From: Dysgonomonas hofstadii
Lineage (GTDB): Bacteria; Bacteroidota; Bacteroidia; Bacteroidales; Dysgonomonadaceae
Assembly (NCBI RefSeq): GCF_014196915.1
Contig: NZ_JACIEP010000004.1
Coordinates: 186,001-250,000 of the forward strand
Direction of reading: 5' to 3'
DNA length: 64,000 nt
Positions 1-8,853 of the stretch are shown here, piece after piece (the stretch's first letter is position 1; the number at the start of each line of letters is the position of its first letter). Position numbers and translations under genes: made by a program. The notes below the pieces were generated by a model that was not told the DNA's origin, did not search any database, and was given only the letters and a program-made list of their open reading frames with translations.

Positions 1-1
1 A

Positions 2-1246
2 ATATATTTTGCATGTCTCATGACTATATTATGGGGCTGCAATTCGAAACAGCAACCAGAAAACGGACCGGAACACGAAACTCATACCGGACATATTCAT
101 TCAGATGCTGAAGGAGAAGAATGCAAGGAAGATCACGATCATGAGGAAGCGCATGTTCATGCAGAGGGGGAGGAATGCCAACACGACCATGACCATTCAA
201 CAAGCAATAAAGACGAAGCCCACACCGATGAAATCATGTTTACACCCGAGCAGGCAAAAGCTGCCGGGCTGGAAGTAACGAACGTGAACCCATCAACCTT
301 CCATCAGGTGATTAAGACCAGTGGCCAGGTATTATCGGCACAGGGCGATGAGGTTACTATCTCAGCAACTGCAAGCGGTATTGTATCGTTTAATAAATCC
401 TCACTGAACGAAGGATTTTCAGTCAAAGGAGGAGAATCTTTGTTAAGTATCTCTTCCCGAAATATGGTGGGGGGTGATCCTGTATCGGGAGCAAAATCCA
501 CCTATGATATTGCACAACGCGAATTTCAACGTGCGGAATCCCTGATCGGCGACAAGCTTATTTCCGAACGGGAATACAACGAGATCAAACTCAATTATGA
601 GAATGCAAAAAACGCTTATCAGGCTATTGGTAGCCGTTCCTCTGCGCGGGGAGTATCAATCTCTTCACCTATTACAGGATATGTGAAAAACAAACTGGTA
701 GGAGAAGGACAATATGTGGAAGTCGGACAGGCATTGATGACTATCACCCAGAACCGTAAATTGCAGTTAAGGGCAGATATCTCAGAACGTTATTATAAGG
801 ATATAAGTAATATTACACTAGCCAATTTTAAAACGCCGTATGATGAGTCCGTATACAGTTTGTCGGAATTGAACGGACGTCTTGTATCTTTTGGTAAATC
901 AGCAAACAGCCAGGAGTTTTACATCCCTGTAAATTTTGAATTTGATAATATTGGCCAGATCATTTCCGGCTCCTATGTAGAAGTGTTTCTATTGGGACAA
1001 GCCCGTGAAAATGTATTGTCTATTCCGGTCTCTTCATTAACAGAAGAACAAGGTATTTATTATGTTTATCTACAGGTGCATGACGATGCTTATAAGAAGC
1101 AGGAAGTAAGGTTGGGTGCCAATGATGGCGTGAATGTGGAAATATTATCGGGAATAAAGAAAGGTGATAAAGTGGTGAGCAAAGGTGCCTATCATGTAAA
1201 ACTGGCCTCTACATCATCGGCAATACCTCATGCACACGAACACTAA
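2..1246 (+). CDS. RND efflux periplasmic adaptor (CusB/CzcB-like) lipoprotein, 5'-truncated by window edge
   Basis: This is the membrane-fusion adaptor that links the RND pump of the next gene to the outer-membrane channel. The frame is open to the left edge. The first ATG (position 20) leaves only six residues before a lipobox-like L-W-G-C, so most of the signal peptide and the true start lie outside the window. Counting from that ATG, residues 19-70 hold twelve His and two Cys, built around a twice-repeated EGEEC...DHDH unit, which suggests a metal-binding leader. The rest is a typical HlyD-type core: a barrel-sandwich lipoyl half (SATASGIVSF), a helical hairpin around residues 155-195, the second lipoyl half (ISSPITGYV) and a beta-barrel. 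It lies 15 bp upstream of the pump gene. The metal (Cu/Ag versus Zn/Co/Ni) cannot be decided from sequence. Confidence 0.9.
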   Translation: MYFACLMTILWGCNSKQQPENGPEHETHTGHIHSDAEGEECKEDHDHEEAHVHAEGEECQHDHDHSTSNKDEAHTDEIMFTPEQAKAAGLEVTNVNPSTFHQVIKTSGQVLSAQGDEVTISATASGIVSFNKSSLNEGFSVKGGESLLSISSRNMVGGDPVSGAKSTYDIAQREFQRAESLIGDKLISEREYNEIKLNYENAKNAYQAIGSRSSARGVSISSPITGYVKNKLVGEGQYVEVGQALMTITQNRKLQLRADISERYYKDISNITLANFKTPYDESVYSLSELNGRLVSFGKSANSQEFYIPVNFEFDNIGQIISGSYVEVFLLGQARENVLSIPVSSLTEEQGIYYVYLQVHDDAYKKQEVRLGANDGVNVEILSGIKKGDKVVSKGAYHVKLASTSSAIPHAHEH

Positions 1247-1261
1247 AGGGAGGATTGGATT

Positions 1262-4200
1262 ATGCTGAATAAAATAATACAATTCTCGTTGAACAACCGC
1301 TTGGTTGTACTTATCGGTGCAGTGCTTCTTCTTGTAGGAGGACTGTATACAGCTAAGAATATGGAAATAGATGTATTTCCCGACCTGAATGCACCTACTG
1401 TGGTGATCATGACCGAGGCAAACGGAATGGCGCCCGAAGAAGTGGAGCGACTCGTTTCTTTTCCTATAGAGACGGCTGTAAATGGTGCGACTGACGTTCG
1501 CCGCGTGCGTTCTTCTTCTACTACCGGATTTTCCGTTGTGTGGGTAGAATTTGACTGGGGGACGGATATTTATAAAGCACGTCAGATAGTGACCGAAAAA
1601 CTGGCGGCATTGGGTGATGCCCTACCCGAAAATATTGGTCAGCCTACTCTTGGCCCTCAATCCTCTATTCTGGGTGAAGTGATGATCATCGGACTAACTG
1701 CCGATTCGACTTCCTTGCTCGATCTGCGTACCATTGCCGACTGGACAATCCGTCCGCGTCTGTTATCCACAGGCGGAGTAGCACAGGTTACTGTTATTGG
1801 AGGAGATATAAAGGAATACCAGATTCTGCTCGATCCGGGACGAATGAAACATTATAGGATAACATTGGATGAAGTATTGCAGGCTACTCGCAATATGAAC
1901 CAGAATTCATCCGGAGGCATTCTCTATGAATATAGTAATGAATATATTGTCAGAGGTGTCCTTCAATCTGCCGATGTGGATCAGTTAGGAAAAGCCGTAA
2001 TAAAAAAACAAGGTGAAAATCCAATACTGATAAGTGATATTGCAGAGGTAAGGATAGGTGCTAAAACGCCTAAGCTCGGTCTTGCTTCAGAAAGGACAAA
2101 GCCTGCCGTACTGATAACAGTAACCAAACAGCCGAATACCAATTCGATTGAACTGACCGAAAAACTGGATGCTTCGCTGGCGGAAGTACAAAAGAATATT
2201 CCTGCCGATATTAAAATATCTACCGACATTTTCCGTCAGGAGCGTTTTATCAACAATTCGATCAATAACGTTCAGAAGGCTTTGTATGAGGGAGCAATAT
2301 TTGTTGTTATCGTGCTCTTCATCTTCCTGATGAATGGGCGTACGACCTTTATTTCACTGATGGCCTTACCGTTGTCTTTGCTGTCGTCCATATTGGTTTT
2401 AAAGATGATGGGGCTGACTATCAATACAATGAGCCTCGGGGGGATGGCAATCGCTATCGGTTCGCTGGTAGACGATGCGATAATTGATGTGGAGAATGTG
2501 TTTAAACGGCTCAGGGAGAATAGGCAACGCCCGATAGAAGAACAGCGAAGTGTTCTTACAGTCGTTTTTGAAGCATCGAAAGAGGTGCGTATGCCGATCC
2601 TGAATTCTACATTGATCATTGTTACAAGCTTTATTCCTTTATTCTTCCTGAGTGGTATGGAAGGGCGCATGCTGGTTCCACTCGGAATTGCCTTTATTGT
2701 AGCATTGTTTGCATCTACGGTGGTTGCGCTGACTGTGACACCTGTTTTGTGTAGTTATCTGCTGGGTAAGAATAAGAAAGATAAGGAAGAAAAAGAGCCT
2801 GTATTTGTTGTAAAACTTAAAGTCTTATATGAAAAAAGTTTGCATTGGGCTTTGGAAAAACAGAAACTGGTACTAGGTATAACTGGAGTTTTATTACTAT
2901 CGGCTATTGTTATCTTCTTCACTTTTGGACGTAATTTTCTGCCACCATTCAATGAGGGTTCATTTACCATAACAATCAATACATTGCCGGGCATCTCCCT
3001 CGAAGAATCGGATGCAATAGGACGGCATGCCGAAGAAGTGATACTTAGCGTACCCGAGATACAGACAGTCGGACGTAAGACAGGCCGCGCCGAACTGGAC
3101 GAACATTCGTTCGGAGTAAATACTTCGGAGATAGAAGCCCCTTTTATACTAAAAGACCGTTCTCAGGAAGAAATGACCTCTGATCTCAGGGAAAGGCTCA
3201 ATGCCATTCCGGGTATTAGTGTGGAGATCGGACAACCTATTTCTCATCGTATCGACCACATGCTTTCAGGAACAAAGGCGAATATTGCGATCAAGCTTTT
3301 CGGAACAGACCTCAATAAAATGTTTACATTGGGTAACCAGATCAAATCCTCTATCGAAAGTATAGAGGGCGTTGCCGACCTGAATGTAGAACAACAGGTA
3401 GAGCGTCCGCAACTAAAAATTACCCCCAAGCGTGAATTGATGGCAAAATACGGTATAACAATGCCCGAATTTTCCGATTTCATTTCCGTGATGCTTTCGG
3501 GTGAGGTTATTTCACAGGTATATGATGACGGGAAGAGTTTCGACCTGACCCTAAAAGTAGAAGACGATTATAAAGATCAGGCTGATAAGATACGCAACCT
3601 GATGGTAGATGCCGGAGGAACAAAAGTCCCATTCGAATATATTGCGGAGATTACCTCTTCTTCAGGGCCAAATACGGTGAACCGGGAAAATGCACAACGA
3701 AAAATTGTGGTTTCGGCTAATGTGGATGGCCGCGATTTGCGGAGTGTGGTAAATGATATTCGCGAAAAGGTTGATAAGGAGATTTCAATGCCCGAAGGTT
3801 ACCATATAGAATATGGAGGACAGTTCGAGAGCGAACAGGCTGCATCACGCACACTGCTAATTGCATCTGTATTCGCTATCCTTATTATCTTCCTGTTATT
3901 GTTTAATCAATTCAAAAATGTGGTGCAATCGGCGGTGATATTACTCAATCTGCCTTTAGCGCTGATTGGAGGGGTATATGCTATATTATTCACTTCGGGT
4001 GAGATAAGCATACCTGCCATTATCGGGTTTATATCGCTGTTCGGTATCGCTACACGCAATGGTATTTTACTGATGGCACATTACAATGACTTGGGTAAGA
4101 TAGGATATTCAGTAAATAAAAGTATTCTGCAGGGTTCACTTGACCGGTTGAATCCTATCCTGATGACAGCATTGTCTTCGGGACTGGCACTTATTCCATT

Positions 4201-4360
4201 GGCTATTCAGGGTGATCTGCCCGGTAATGAGATTCAAAGCCCGATGGCAAAGGTTATTCTTGGAGGCTTGCTTACCTCTACGCTATTGAATATGTATATT
4301 GTACCAATAATATACAGGATGCTTAAAAAACGTAGGGAAGCAATACTGGAGAAAGTTTAA
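1262..4360 (+). CDS. Heavy-metal efflux RND permease (CusA/CzcA family)
   Basis: This inner-membrane proton/metal antiporter of the heavy-metal RND class has 1032 aa, the normal full length. The N-terminal helix is followed by a periplasmic porter domain beginning IDVFPDLNAPTV, typical of CusA/CzcA. A cluster of membrane helices near residues 340-540 includes TM4 with the acidic signature VDDAIIDVEN (about residues 401-410), where this family carries its proton-relay acids. A second porter domain and a second helix bundle follow, the last reading ATRNGILLMAHYNDL. It sits 15 bp after the adaptor and 15 bp before the outer-membrane channel, so the three are almost certainly one operon. Substrate is uncertain; the His-rich adaptor supports a metal rather than a drug. 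Confidence 0.93.
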   Translation: MLNKIIQFSLNNRLVVLIGAVLLLVGGLYTAKNMEIDVFPDLNAPTVVIMTEANGMAPEEVERLVSFPIETAVNGATDVRRVRSSSTTGFSVVWVEFDWGTDIYKARQIVTEKLAALGDALPENIGQPTLGPQSSILGEVMIIGLTADSTSLLDLRTIADWTIRPRLLSTGGVAQVTVIGGDIKEYQILLDPGRMKHYRITLDEVLQATRNMNQNSSGGILYEYSNEYIVRGVLQSADVDQLGKAVIKKQGENPILISDIAEVRIGAKTPKLGLASERTKPAVLITVTKQPNTNSIELTEKLDASLAEVQKNIPADIKISTDIFRQERFINNSINNVQKALYEGAIFVVIVLFIFLMNGRTTFISLMALPLSLLSSILVLKMMGLTINTMSLGGMAIAIGSLVDDAIIDVENVFKRLRENRQRPIEEQRSVLTVVFEASKEVRMPILNSTLIIVTSFIPLFFLSGMEGRMLVPLGIAFIVALFASTVVALTVTPVLCSYLLGKNKKDKEEKEPVFVVKLKVLYEKSLHWALEKQKLVLGITGVLLLSAIVIFFTFGRNFLPPFNEGSFTITINTLPGISLEESDAIGRHAEEVILSVPEIQTVGRKTGRAELDEHSFGVNTSEIEAPFILKDRSQEEMTSDLRERLNAIPGISVEIGQPISHRIDHMLSGTKANIAIKLFGTDLNKMFTLGNQIKSSIESIEGVADLNVEQQVERPQLKITPKRELMAKYGITMPEFSDFISVMLSGEVISQVYDDGKSFDLTLKVEDDYKDQADKIRNLMVDAGGTKVPFEYIAEITSSSGPNTVNRENAQRKIVVSANVDGRDLRSVVNDIREKVDKEISMPEGYHIEYGGQFESEQAASRTLLIASVFAILIIFLLLFNQFKNVVQSAVILLNLPLALIGGVYAILFTSGEISIPAIIGFISLFGIATRNGILLMAHYNDLGKIGYSVNKSILQGSLDRLNPILMTALSSGLALIPLAIQGDLPGNEIQSPMAKVILGGLLTSTLLNMYIVPIIYRMLKKRREAILEKV

Positions 4361-4375
4361 TTATATTTTACCATT

Positions 4376-5554
4376 ATGAAAAAAATAATATATATAACCC
4401 TCTTGATTGTATTACCTGTAACCGGTTTGCAGTCACAATACGGTTTCGATCCGATATTAAAAAGCATCGAGATAAATAATACTACCCTGAAAGCATACAG
4501 GGAGAAGGCCGATGCCGATAAAATAGGAAACCGAACCGGAATAAATCTGGCGAATCCCGATGTGGAAGTCGATTATCTTTGGGGAAATTCTTCGGCAGAA
4601 GGGAAATTGGATATGAGTGTAAAACAGACATTCGATTTTCCTACGGCATACCGTTATAAATCACAATTGGCCGATGGCAAGAACAGGCAGATCGACATGG
4701 TGTATGAGCAGCAGCGCAAGGACATCTTGCAACAGGCGCGCCTGATTTGTGTAGAGTATACATATCTGACGAAAATGAACGAACAACTGGTGGAGCGCAG
4801 ACGCCGTTCGAAGGAGTTAGCTGCTGCGCATGCAAAAAGATTTGAACTGGGAGAAATAGACATCCTCGAGCATAACAAGGCTCAACTGGATATGCTGAAC
4901 ATGGCGAAGGCCGTGGATATGAATGAGGTAGAAATAAAATTGCAGTGGAATGAGCTCAAGCGTCTGAATGGAGGACAACCGTTTCCGGATAATATATTGG
5001 ATTATCCGGCTTATGATCTTCCATTAGATTATGCAGAATGGTTTGAACGCATTAAGGATAATAATCCGTCATTGCTGATTGCGCAGCAAGATATAGAACT
5101 AAGCCGTAAGCAAATGCAACTGACCAAATCGTTGAACCTGCCTAAAATAACCGCAGGATATATAACCGAACGCGAAGCGGGCGTATTCTCACATGGAATG
5201 TCGGTCGGTATTTCTATTCCTTTATGGGAAGGACGCAATACTGTAAAACATCAAAAGGCGCAGACAATTGCTGCCCAAATGATATACTCCGACTCGAAAA
5301 ACCAGTTTCAGAATACACTTGGAAGCCAGTACGAAAAAGCCCGTAAACTGTCTGCCTTATTGAAAGAATACAAGCAGATACTGGAAGTAACCAATAATTA
5401 TGAATTATTGAAAAAAGCTCTGGATAAAGGACAGTTATCCCTTATAAATTATCTGACCGAACTATCGATTTATTACGATACGATGGATAAGTATCTGGAA
5501 ACCGAGCGTGATTATCAGATGGCAGTTGCAGAGTTGCAACAATGGGAAAAATAG
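4376..5554 (+). CDS. TolC-family outer-membrane efflux channel (CusC/CzcC-like)
   Basis: This is the outer-membrane exit duct of the metal efflux complex. It has a signal peptide (hydrophobic stretch ending near LQSQYG, residues 1-21) but no lipobox cysteine, so it is probably not lipidated. The 392-aa sequence has the two-fold repeat of long helices expected of the OEP fold, e.g. residues 110-200 and 300-390, separated by strand segments. It is somewhat short for TolC-family proteins (usually 420-480 aa), as is common for CzcC-type members of Bacteroidetes. It is the third gene of the operon, 15 bp after the pump, with a 10-bp stem hairpin 36 bp after its stop codon. Confidence 0.88.
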   Translation: MKKIIYITLLIVLPVTGLQSQYGFDPILKSIEINNTTLKAYREKADADKIGNRTGINLANPDVEVDYLWGNSSAEGKLDMSVKQTFDFPTAYRYKSQLADGKNRQIDMVYEQQRKDILQQARLICVEYTYLTKMNEQLVERRRRSKELAAAHAKRFELGEIDILEHNKAQLDMLNMAKAVDMNEVEIKLQWNELKRLNGGQPFPDNILDYPAYDLPLDYAEWFERIKDNNPSLLIAQQDIELSRKQMQLTKSLNLPKITAGYITEREAGVFSHGMSVGISIPLWEGRNTVKHQKAQTIAAQMIYSDSKNQFQNTLGSQYEKARKLSALLKEYKQILEVTNNYELLKKALDKGQLSLINYLTELSIYYDTMDKYLETERDYQMAVAELQQWEK

Positions 5555-5589
5555 GACTGATAAAGTTTTCAATTTGAGTTAAATAATCG

Positions 5590-5613
5590 GGTAGCATATC
5601 ACAATATGCTACC
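5590..5613 (+). terminator. Hairpin after the metal efflux operon
   Basis: A perfect 10-bp stem (GGTAGCATAT / ATATGCTACC) with a 4-base loop starts 36 bp after the channel gene. There is no immediate T-run; the nearest T-rich stretch is about 20 bp further on. It is probably a transcription end or 3'-end-stabilising hairpin rather than a textbook intrinsic terminator. Confidence 0.6.
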
Positions 5614-5734
5614 TGAGTTGTTATAATGAAGTTGATTTTTTAACAGACAAAATATTTATTATTATGAGTTTGATCAAAAAATGTTATTTTTGATATTCTA
5701 AATTCCGTGCTGATAAAAATTAAATTAGTTTTTG

Positions 5735-8557
5735 ATGACATTGAACAGATATATTATTATAGTAATATTCATAACTCTTGCATTTCCTGTATTCTCTAAT
5801 AAACCGCACATAGTAAATATAAAAAGGGAAGATTACCGTGCTGCGAATAAGAACTGGTCGATAGGAGAGGATGAGCGAGGTTTCATGTACTTTGGTAACG
5901 ATGAGGGACTTCTCGAATTTGATGGTATAGAATGGAATCTCAATCGTTTGCCTAACTCTCTGATAACGCGTTCTGTAGCCGTTCTTTCACATAATGTTAT
6001 CTTCACCGGTAGTTACGAAGAGTTTGGGCGTTGGGACAGGGATATTACCGGGAAACTGGTCTATACATCATTAAGTGATAATTTAGATAAAGCTCTTTTT
6101 CGGAACGATGATTTCTGGAAAATATGGATAACCAGCGACTACGTTTATTTTCAGTCATTCACTTCTATATATGTCTATGACTATAAAACCGTAAAGCGTA
6201 TCTCTTTCGATGGCGGATTCCTCTTCCTTACAAAAGTGAGGGATGAATTTCTTGTTCAGAAGATGCTGGGCCCTTTGTTCAGGCTTAAAGGCTTTATGAT
6301 GGAAAAAATAGAAGGGAGCGATATTTTCAGTAATACAGATGTCAGGGTTATACTACCATACAAAGAGAAAGAATACCTGATAGGGACAAGTACAAAAGGT
6401 GTTTATGTATATGATGGATTTTCTTTCAGGGAATGGAATCCGGCACTTTCTGCCGTAATGACTTCCAATGAACTTAATTGTGGGTTATTGTCATCGAAGG
6501 GCACTTATTTTTTTGGAACTATTCTGGACGGGATTTATGAGGTAGACAAAGAAGGGAAAGTTGTAGACCATATATCTTCAAACAATTATTTGCAGAATAA
6601 TACGGTGCTGTCTTTGTTTGAAGATAATCTGAACAATATATGGGCGGCGTTGGATAAGGGGATTGCCTATATACAATATATCGCGAATATGAGCTGTTAT
6701 ACAGATCCGGGAGGAAATACCGGGGCTGTATATGGAGCTATGCTATGGAACGACAAATTGTTTGTGGGAACTAATCAGGGCGTCTTCTATCTTACACGGG
6801 ATAATCTGACCCGTTCCGACGCACTTTCAGAAATGACGCTGGTCAATGGTACTCAGGGGCAGGTATGGGCAATGAAGGTTGTGGACGGAAAACTGTATTG
6901 CTGTCATAACAAGGGATTGAAAGAGATACACAAAGATCTCTCTGTTACCGATGCATTTTCTATAGGCACTGGGGTATACAATCTGTCAGAAGCCAAAATA
7001 AGAGACAAAGATATTTTGCTATTATCTACATACCAGTCATTGAGGATTATTGATAAGAAAACAGGAGAGGTATTCAAACCCGGACAGATATCGGAGCCGA
7101 TAATTAATGCCGAACTCGATCATATGGGAAATCTTTGGCTCGAACATTTCAACAGGGGAGCCTATCGTTGTCAATTGACAGAAGACTTGTCGGGATTTCG
7201 TAGTTTCTCTTATTATGGAGGCAATAACAGCGATGGATTGCCATACAAAATGAAACTTTTTAAAGTGGGAGGACGCATAGTCCTATTGGGTGACAGCAAA
7301 TTCTATACTTACGATGATATTACCAATGTCATTGTACCGAATAAATTACTTGATGATTGTTTTGCTAATATAAAACATGTAAGACAGGTGATCCCAATTA
7401 AGGATAACCTTTTTTGGGCATTAACTAGTTCGTCGGTATATAAGTTTTCATATGACGGATATGAAGCTTCTATCCTCGAAAATTATAATCTCGGGATGAA
7501 TCTTTCTCTGGTCAATTCGTATGAGAATGTATCTATATTGAATGATTCCACAAGTTTGATCTGTCTGGATAACGGCTTTTTATTATACCGGAGAAATGAT
7601 GGTGCGGAAACCAGATTAGCTGATAATTTAATGCCTCCCAACATCGAATCGGTAATGACTGAAAATGGCGAAAAAGAAGTTGTTTACAAGGATATTTTTA
7701 AAGAAAATGAAATAGCATACGGTTACAATACAGTGACATTCAAATTCTCATCCAGCAATACATTCGCTTCAGATCTGTCTTTTCAATACATGCTCGAAGG
7801 TGTGGATTTAGACTGGTCTCTGCCCCTGAAAATTAATAATGTATCGTATGCCCGTTTGCCGGAAGGAAAATATATATTTAAGGTCAGAACCGTCGATAGC
7901 CTTGGAAATTACTCCGATACTGTATCTTATGAATTTAAAATACTATCACCGTGGTATCTGACAGTATGGGCATATCTGCTCTATTTCATTATCATAGCTA
8001 TTGTGCTGTATATAATATGGATGTTGATCTTAAGACGTTATCGTAATCTCCATTTGCAAAAAATCAGACAAAGGGAAACCAGACGTCTGCGCGCTCTTGC
8101 CGGAGAACTACAAAATGAGGTAGATCAAAAAAATGCGGAATTACTGACTCAGACATCATTTATTATACAAAAAAATGAACTTATCCTCAGGGTAAGGGAT
8201 ATTGTGGATGATTTTTATACCAAAAATAAAGCCAGCTCACTATTACCCCTGTATCAGAAAATAAATGCACTCCTTAACAACAACATGAATACAGAAGATG
8301 ACTGGAAAATGTTTTTAATAAAATTTGAAGAAAAACATACAGGATTCTTTAAAAAAATGAAGTCTTTATATCCTCAGTTGACCAATAGTGACCTTCGTCT
8401 CTGTGCTTGTCTTAAATTGAATTTAGAAACAAAAGAGATTGCTGCTTTGATGAATTTATCAGTCAGGGCAGTCGAAAATAGTCGCTACAGATTGCGTAAA
8501 AAGTTAAATTTACAGCCTTCCCAAAATCTAAATGAATTTTTTCTTACTATTGACTAG
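5735..8557 (+). CDS. Membrane-spanning sensor-regulator: Reg_prop beta-propeller, Y_Y_Y domain, LuxR-type HTH
   Basis: This is probably the PUL's glycan-sensing transcription activator. A signal peptide (residues 1-20) leads into about 640 residues of beta-propeller-like repeats, with segments resembling Reg_prop units such as GEDERGFMYFGNDEGLLEF. A Y_Y_Y-like domain follows (about 668-745), then one membrane helix (about 745-770), a charged coiled coil (about 775-830) and a C-terminal LuxR/GerE-type helix-turn-helix (about 880-940; LETKEIAALMNLSVRAVENS). No histidine kinase, receiver or AraC domain is present, so it differs from the classical hybrid two-component systems of Bacteroides PULs: one protein would sense outside and bind DNA inside. 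A longer reading from a TTG at 5732 adds one residue; ATG 5735 is preferred. It lies 296 bp upstream of susC in the same orientation. Confidence 0.82.
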   Translation: MTLNRYIIIVIFITLAFPVFSNKPHIVNIKREDYRAANKNWSIGEDERGFMYFGNDEGLLEFDGIEWNLNRLPNSLITRSVAVLSHNVIFTGSYEEFGRWDRDITGKLVYTSLSDNLDKALFRNDDFWKIWITSDYVYFQSFTSIYVYDYKTVKRISFDGGFLFLTKVRDEFLVQKMLGPLFRLKGFMMEKIEGSDIFSNTDVRVILPYKEKEYLIGTSTKGVYVYDGFSFREWNPALSAVMTSNELNCGLLSSKGTYFFGTILDGIYEVDKEGKVVDHISSNNYLQNNTVLSLFEDNLNNIWAALDKGIAYIQYIANMSCYTDPGGNTGAVYGAMLWNDKLFVGTNQGVFYLTRDNLTRSDALSEMTLVNGTQGQVWAMKVVDGKLYCCHNKGLKEIHKDLSVTDAFSIGTGVYNLSEAKIRDKDILLLSTYQSLRIIDKKTGEVFKPGQISEPIINAELDHMGNLWLEHFNRGAYRCQLTEDLSGFRSFSYYGGNNSDGLPYKMKLFKVGGRIVLLGDSKFYTYDDITNVIVPNKLLDDCFANIKHVRQVIPIKDNLFWALTSSSVYKFSYDGYEASILENYNLGMNLSLVNSYENVSILNDSTSLICLDNGFLLYRRNDGAETRLADNLMPPNIESVMTENGEKEVVYKDIFKENEIAYGYNTVTFKFSSSNTFASDLSFQYMLEGVDLDWSLPLKINNVSYARLPEGKYIFKVRTVDSLGNYSDTVSYEFKILSPWYLTVWAYLLYFIIIAIVLYIIWMLILRRYRNLHLQKIRQRETRRLRALAGELQNEVDQKNAELLTQTSFIIQKNELILRVRDIVDDFYTKNKASSLLPLYQKINALLNNNMNTEDDWKMFLIKFEEKHTGFFKKMKSLYPQLTNSDLRLCACLKLNLETKEIAALMNLSVRAVENSRYRLRKKLNLQPSQNLNEFFLTID

Positions 8558-8853
8558 TGTTGTGTAAGTATCTGTTTATTATATTTTTACTCCTGAATGA
8601 GAGGTAAAAGTGAGGTGCGGGTACTGTTAAAAAATGACCTGGCGTAACGTCGGTGTATTAACTTTTTTAAAGATTTGTTTTGTCTGATTTAATTTTGGTT
8701 GTGAAATCTAATATCAGACAACCGGAATGCCATGATGAAGGCTTTAACTATTCCACGAAAGTTAAAGAGGAAAATACATCAAACTATCATTATTTCTCCG
8801 TTGTTCATAGCTAGATTTATTTGAAAATGTGTGTTTAAATAAAAAGTAAAACT
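8558..8853 (+). other. Intergenic leader upstream of the first susC
   Basis: No gene is visible in these 296 bp. A sequence matching the Bacteroidetes -7 box (TAATTTTG, 8690-8697) lies about 155 bp before the SusC start. A TTTG occurs upstream but at the wrong distance (12 bp), so the promoter assignment is weak. The remaining A/T-rich stretch could be the operator for the adjacent regulator, but no clear palindrome was found. Confidence 0.35.

Noticed and set aside
5732-5734. TTG start for the sensor-regulator
   Set aside because: An ATG follows immediately at 5735 and leaves the signal peptide intact.
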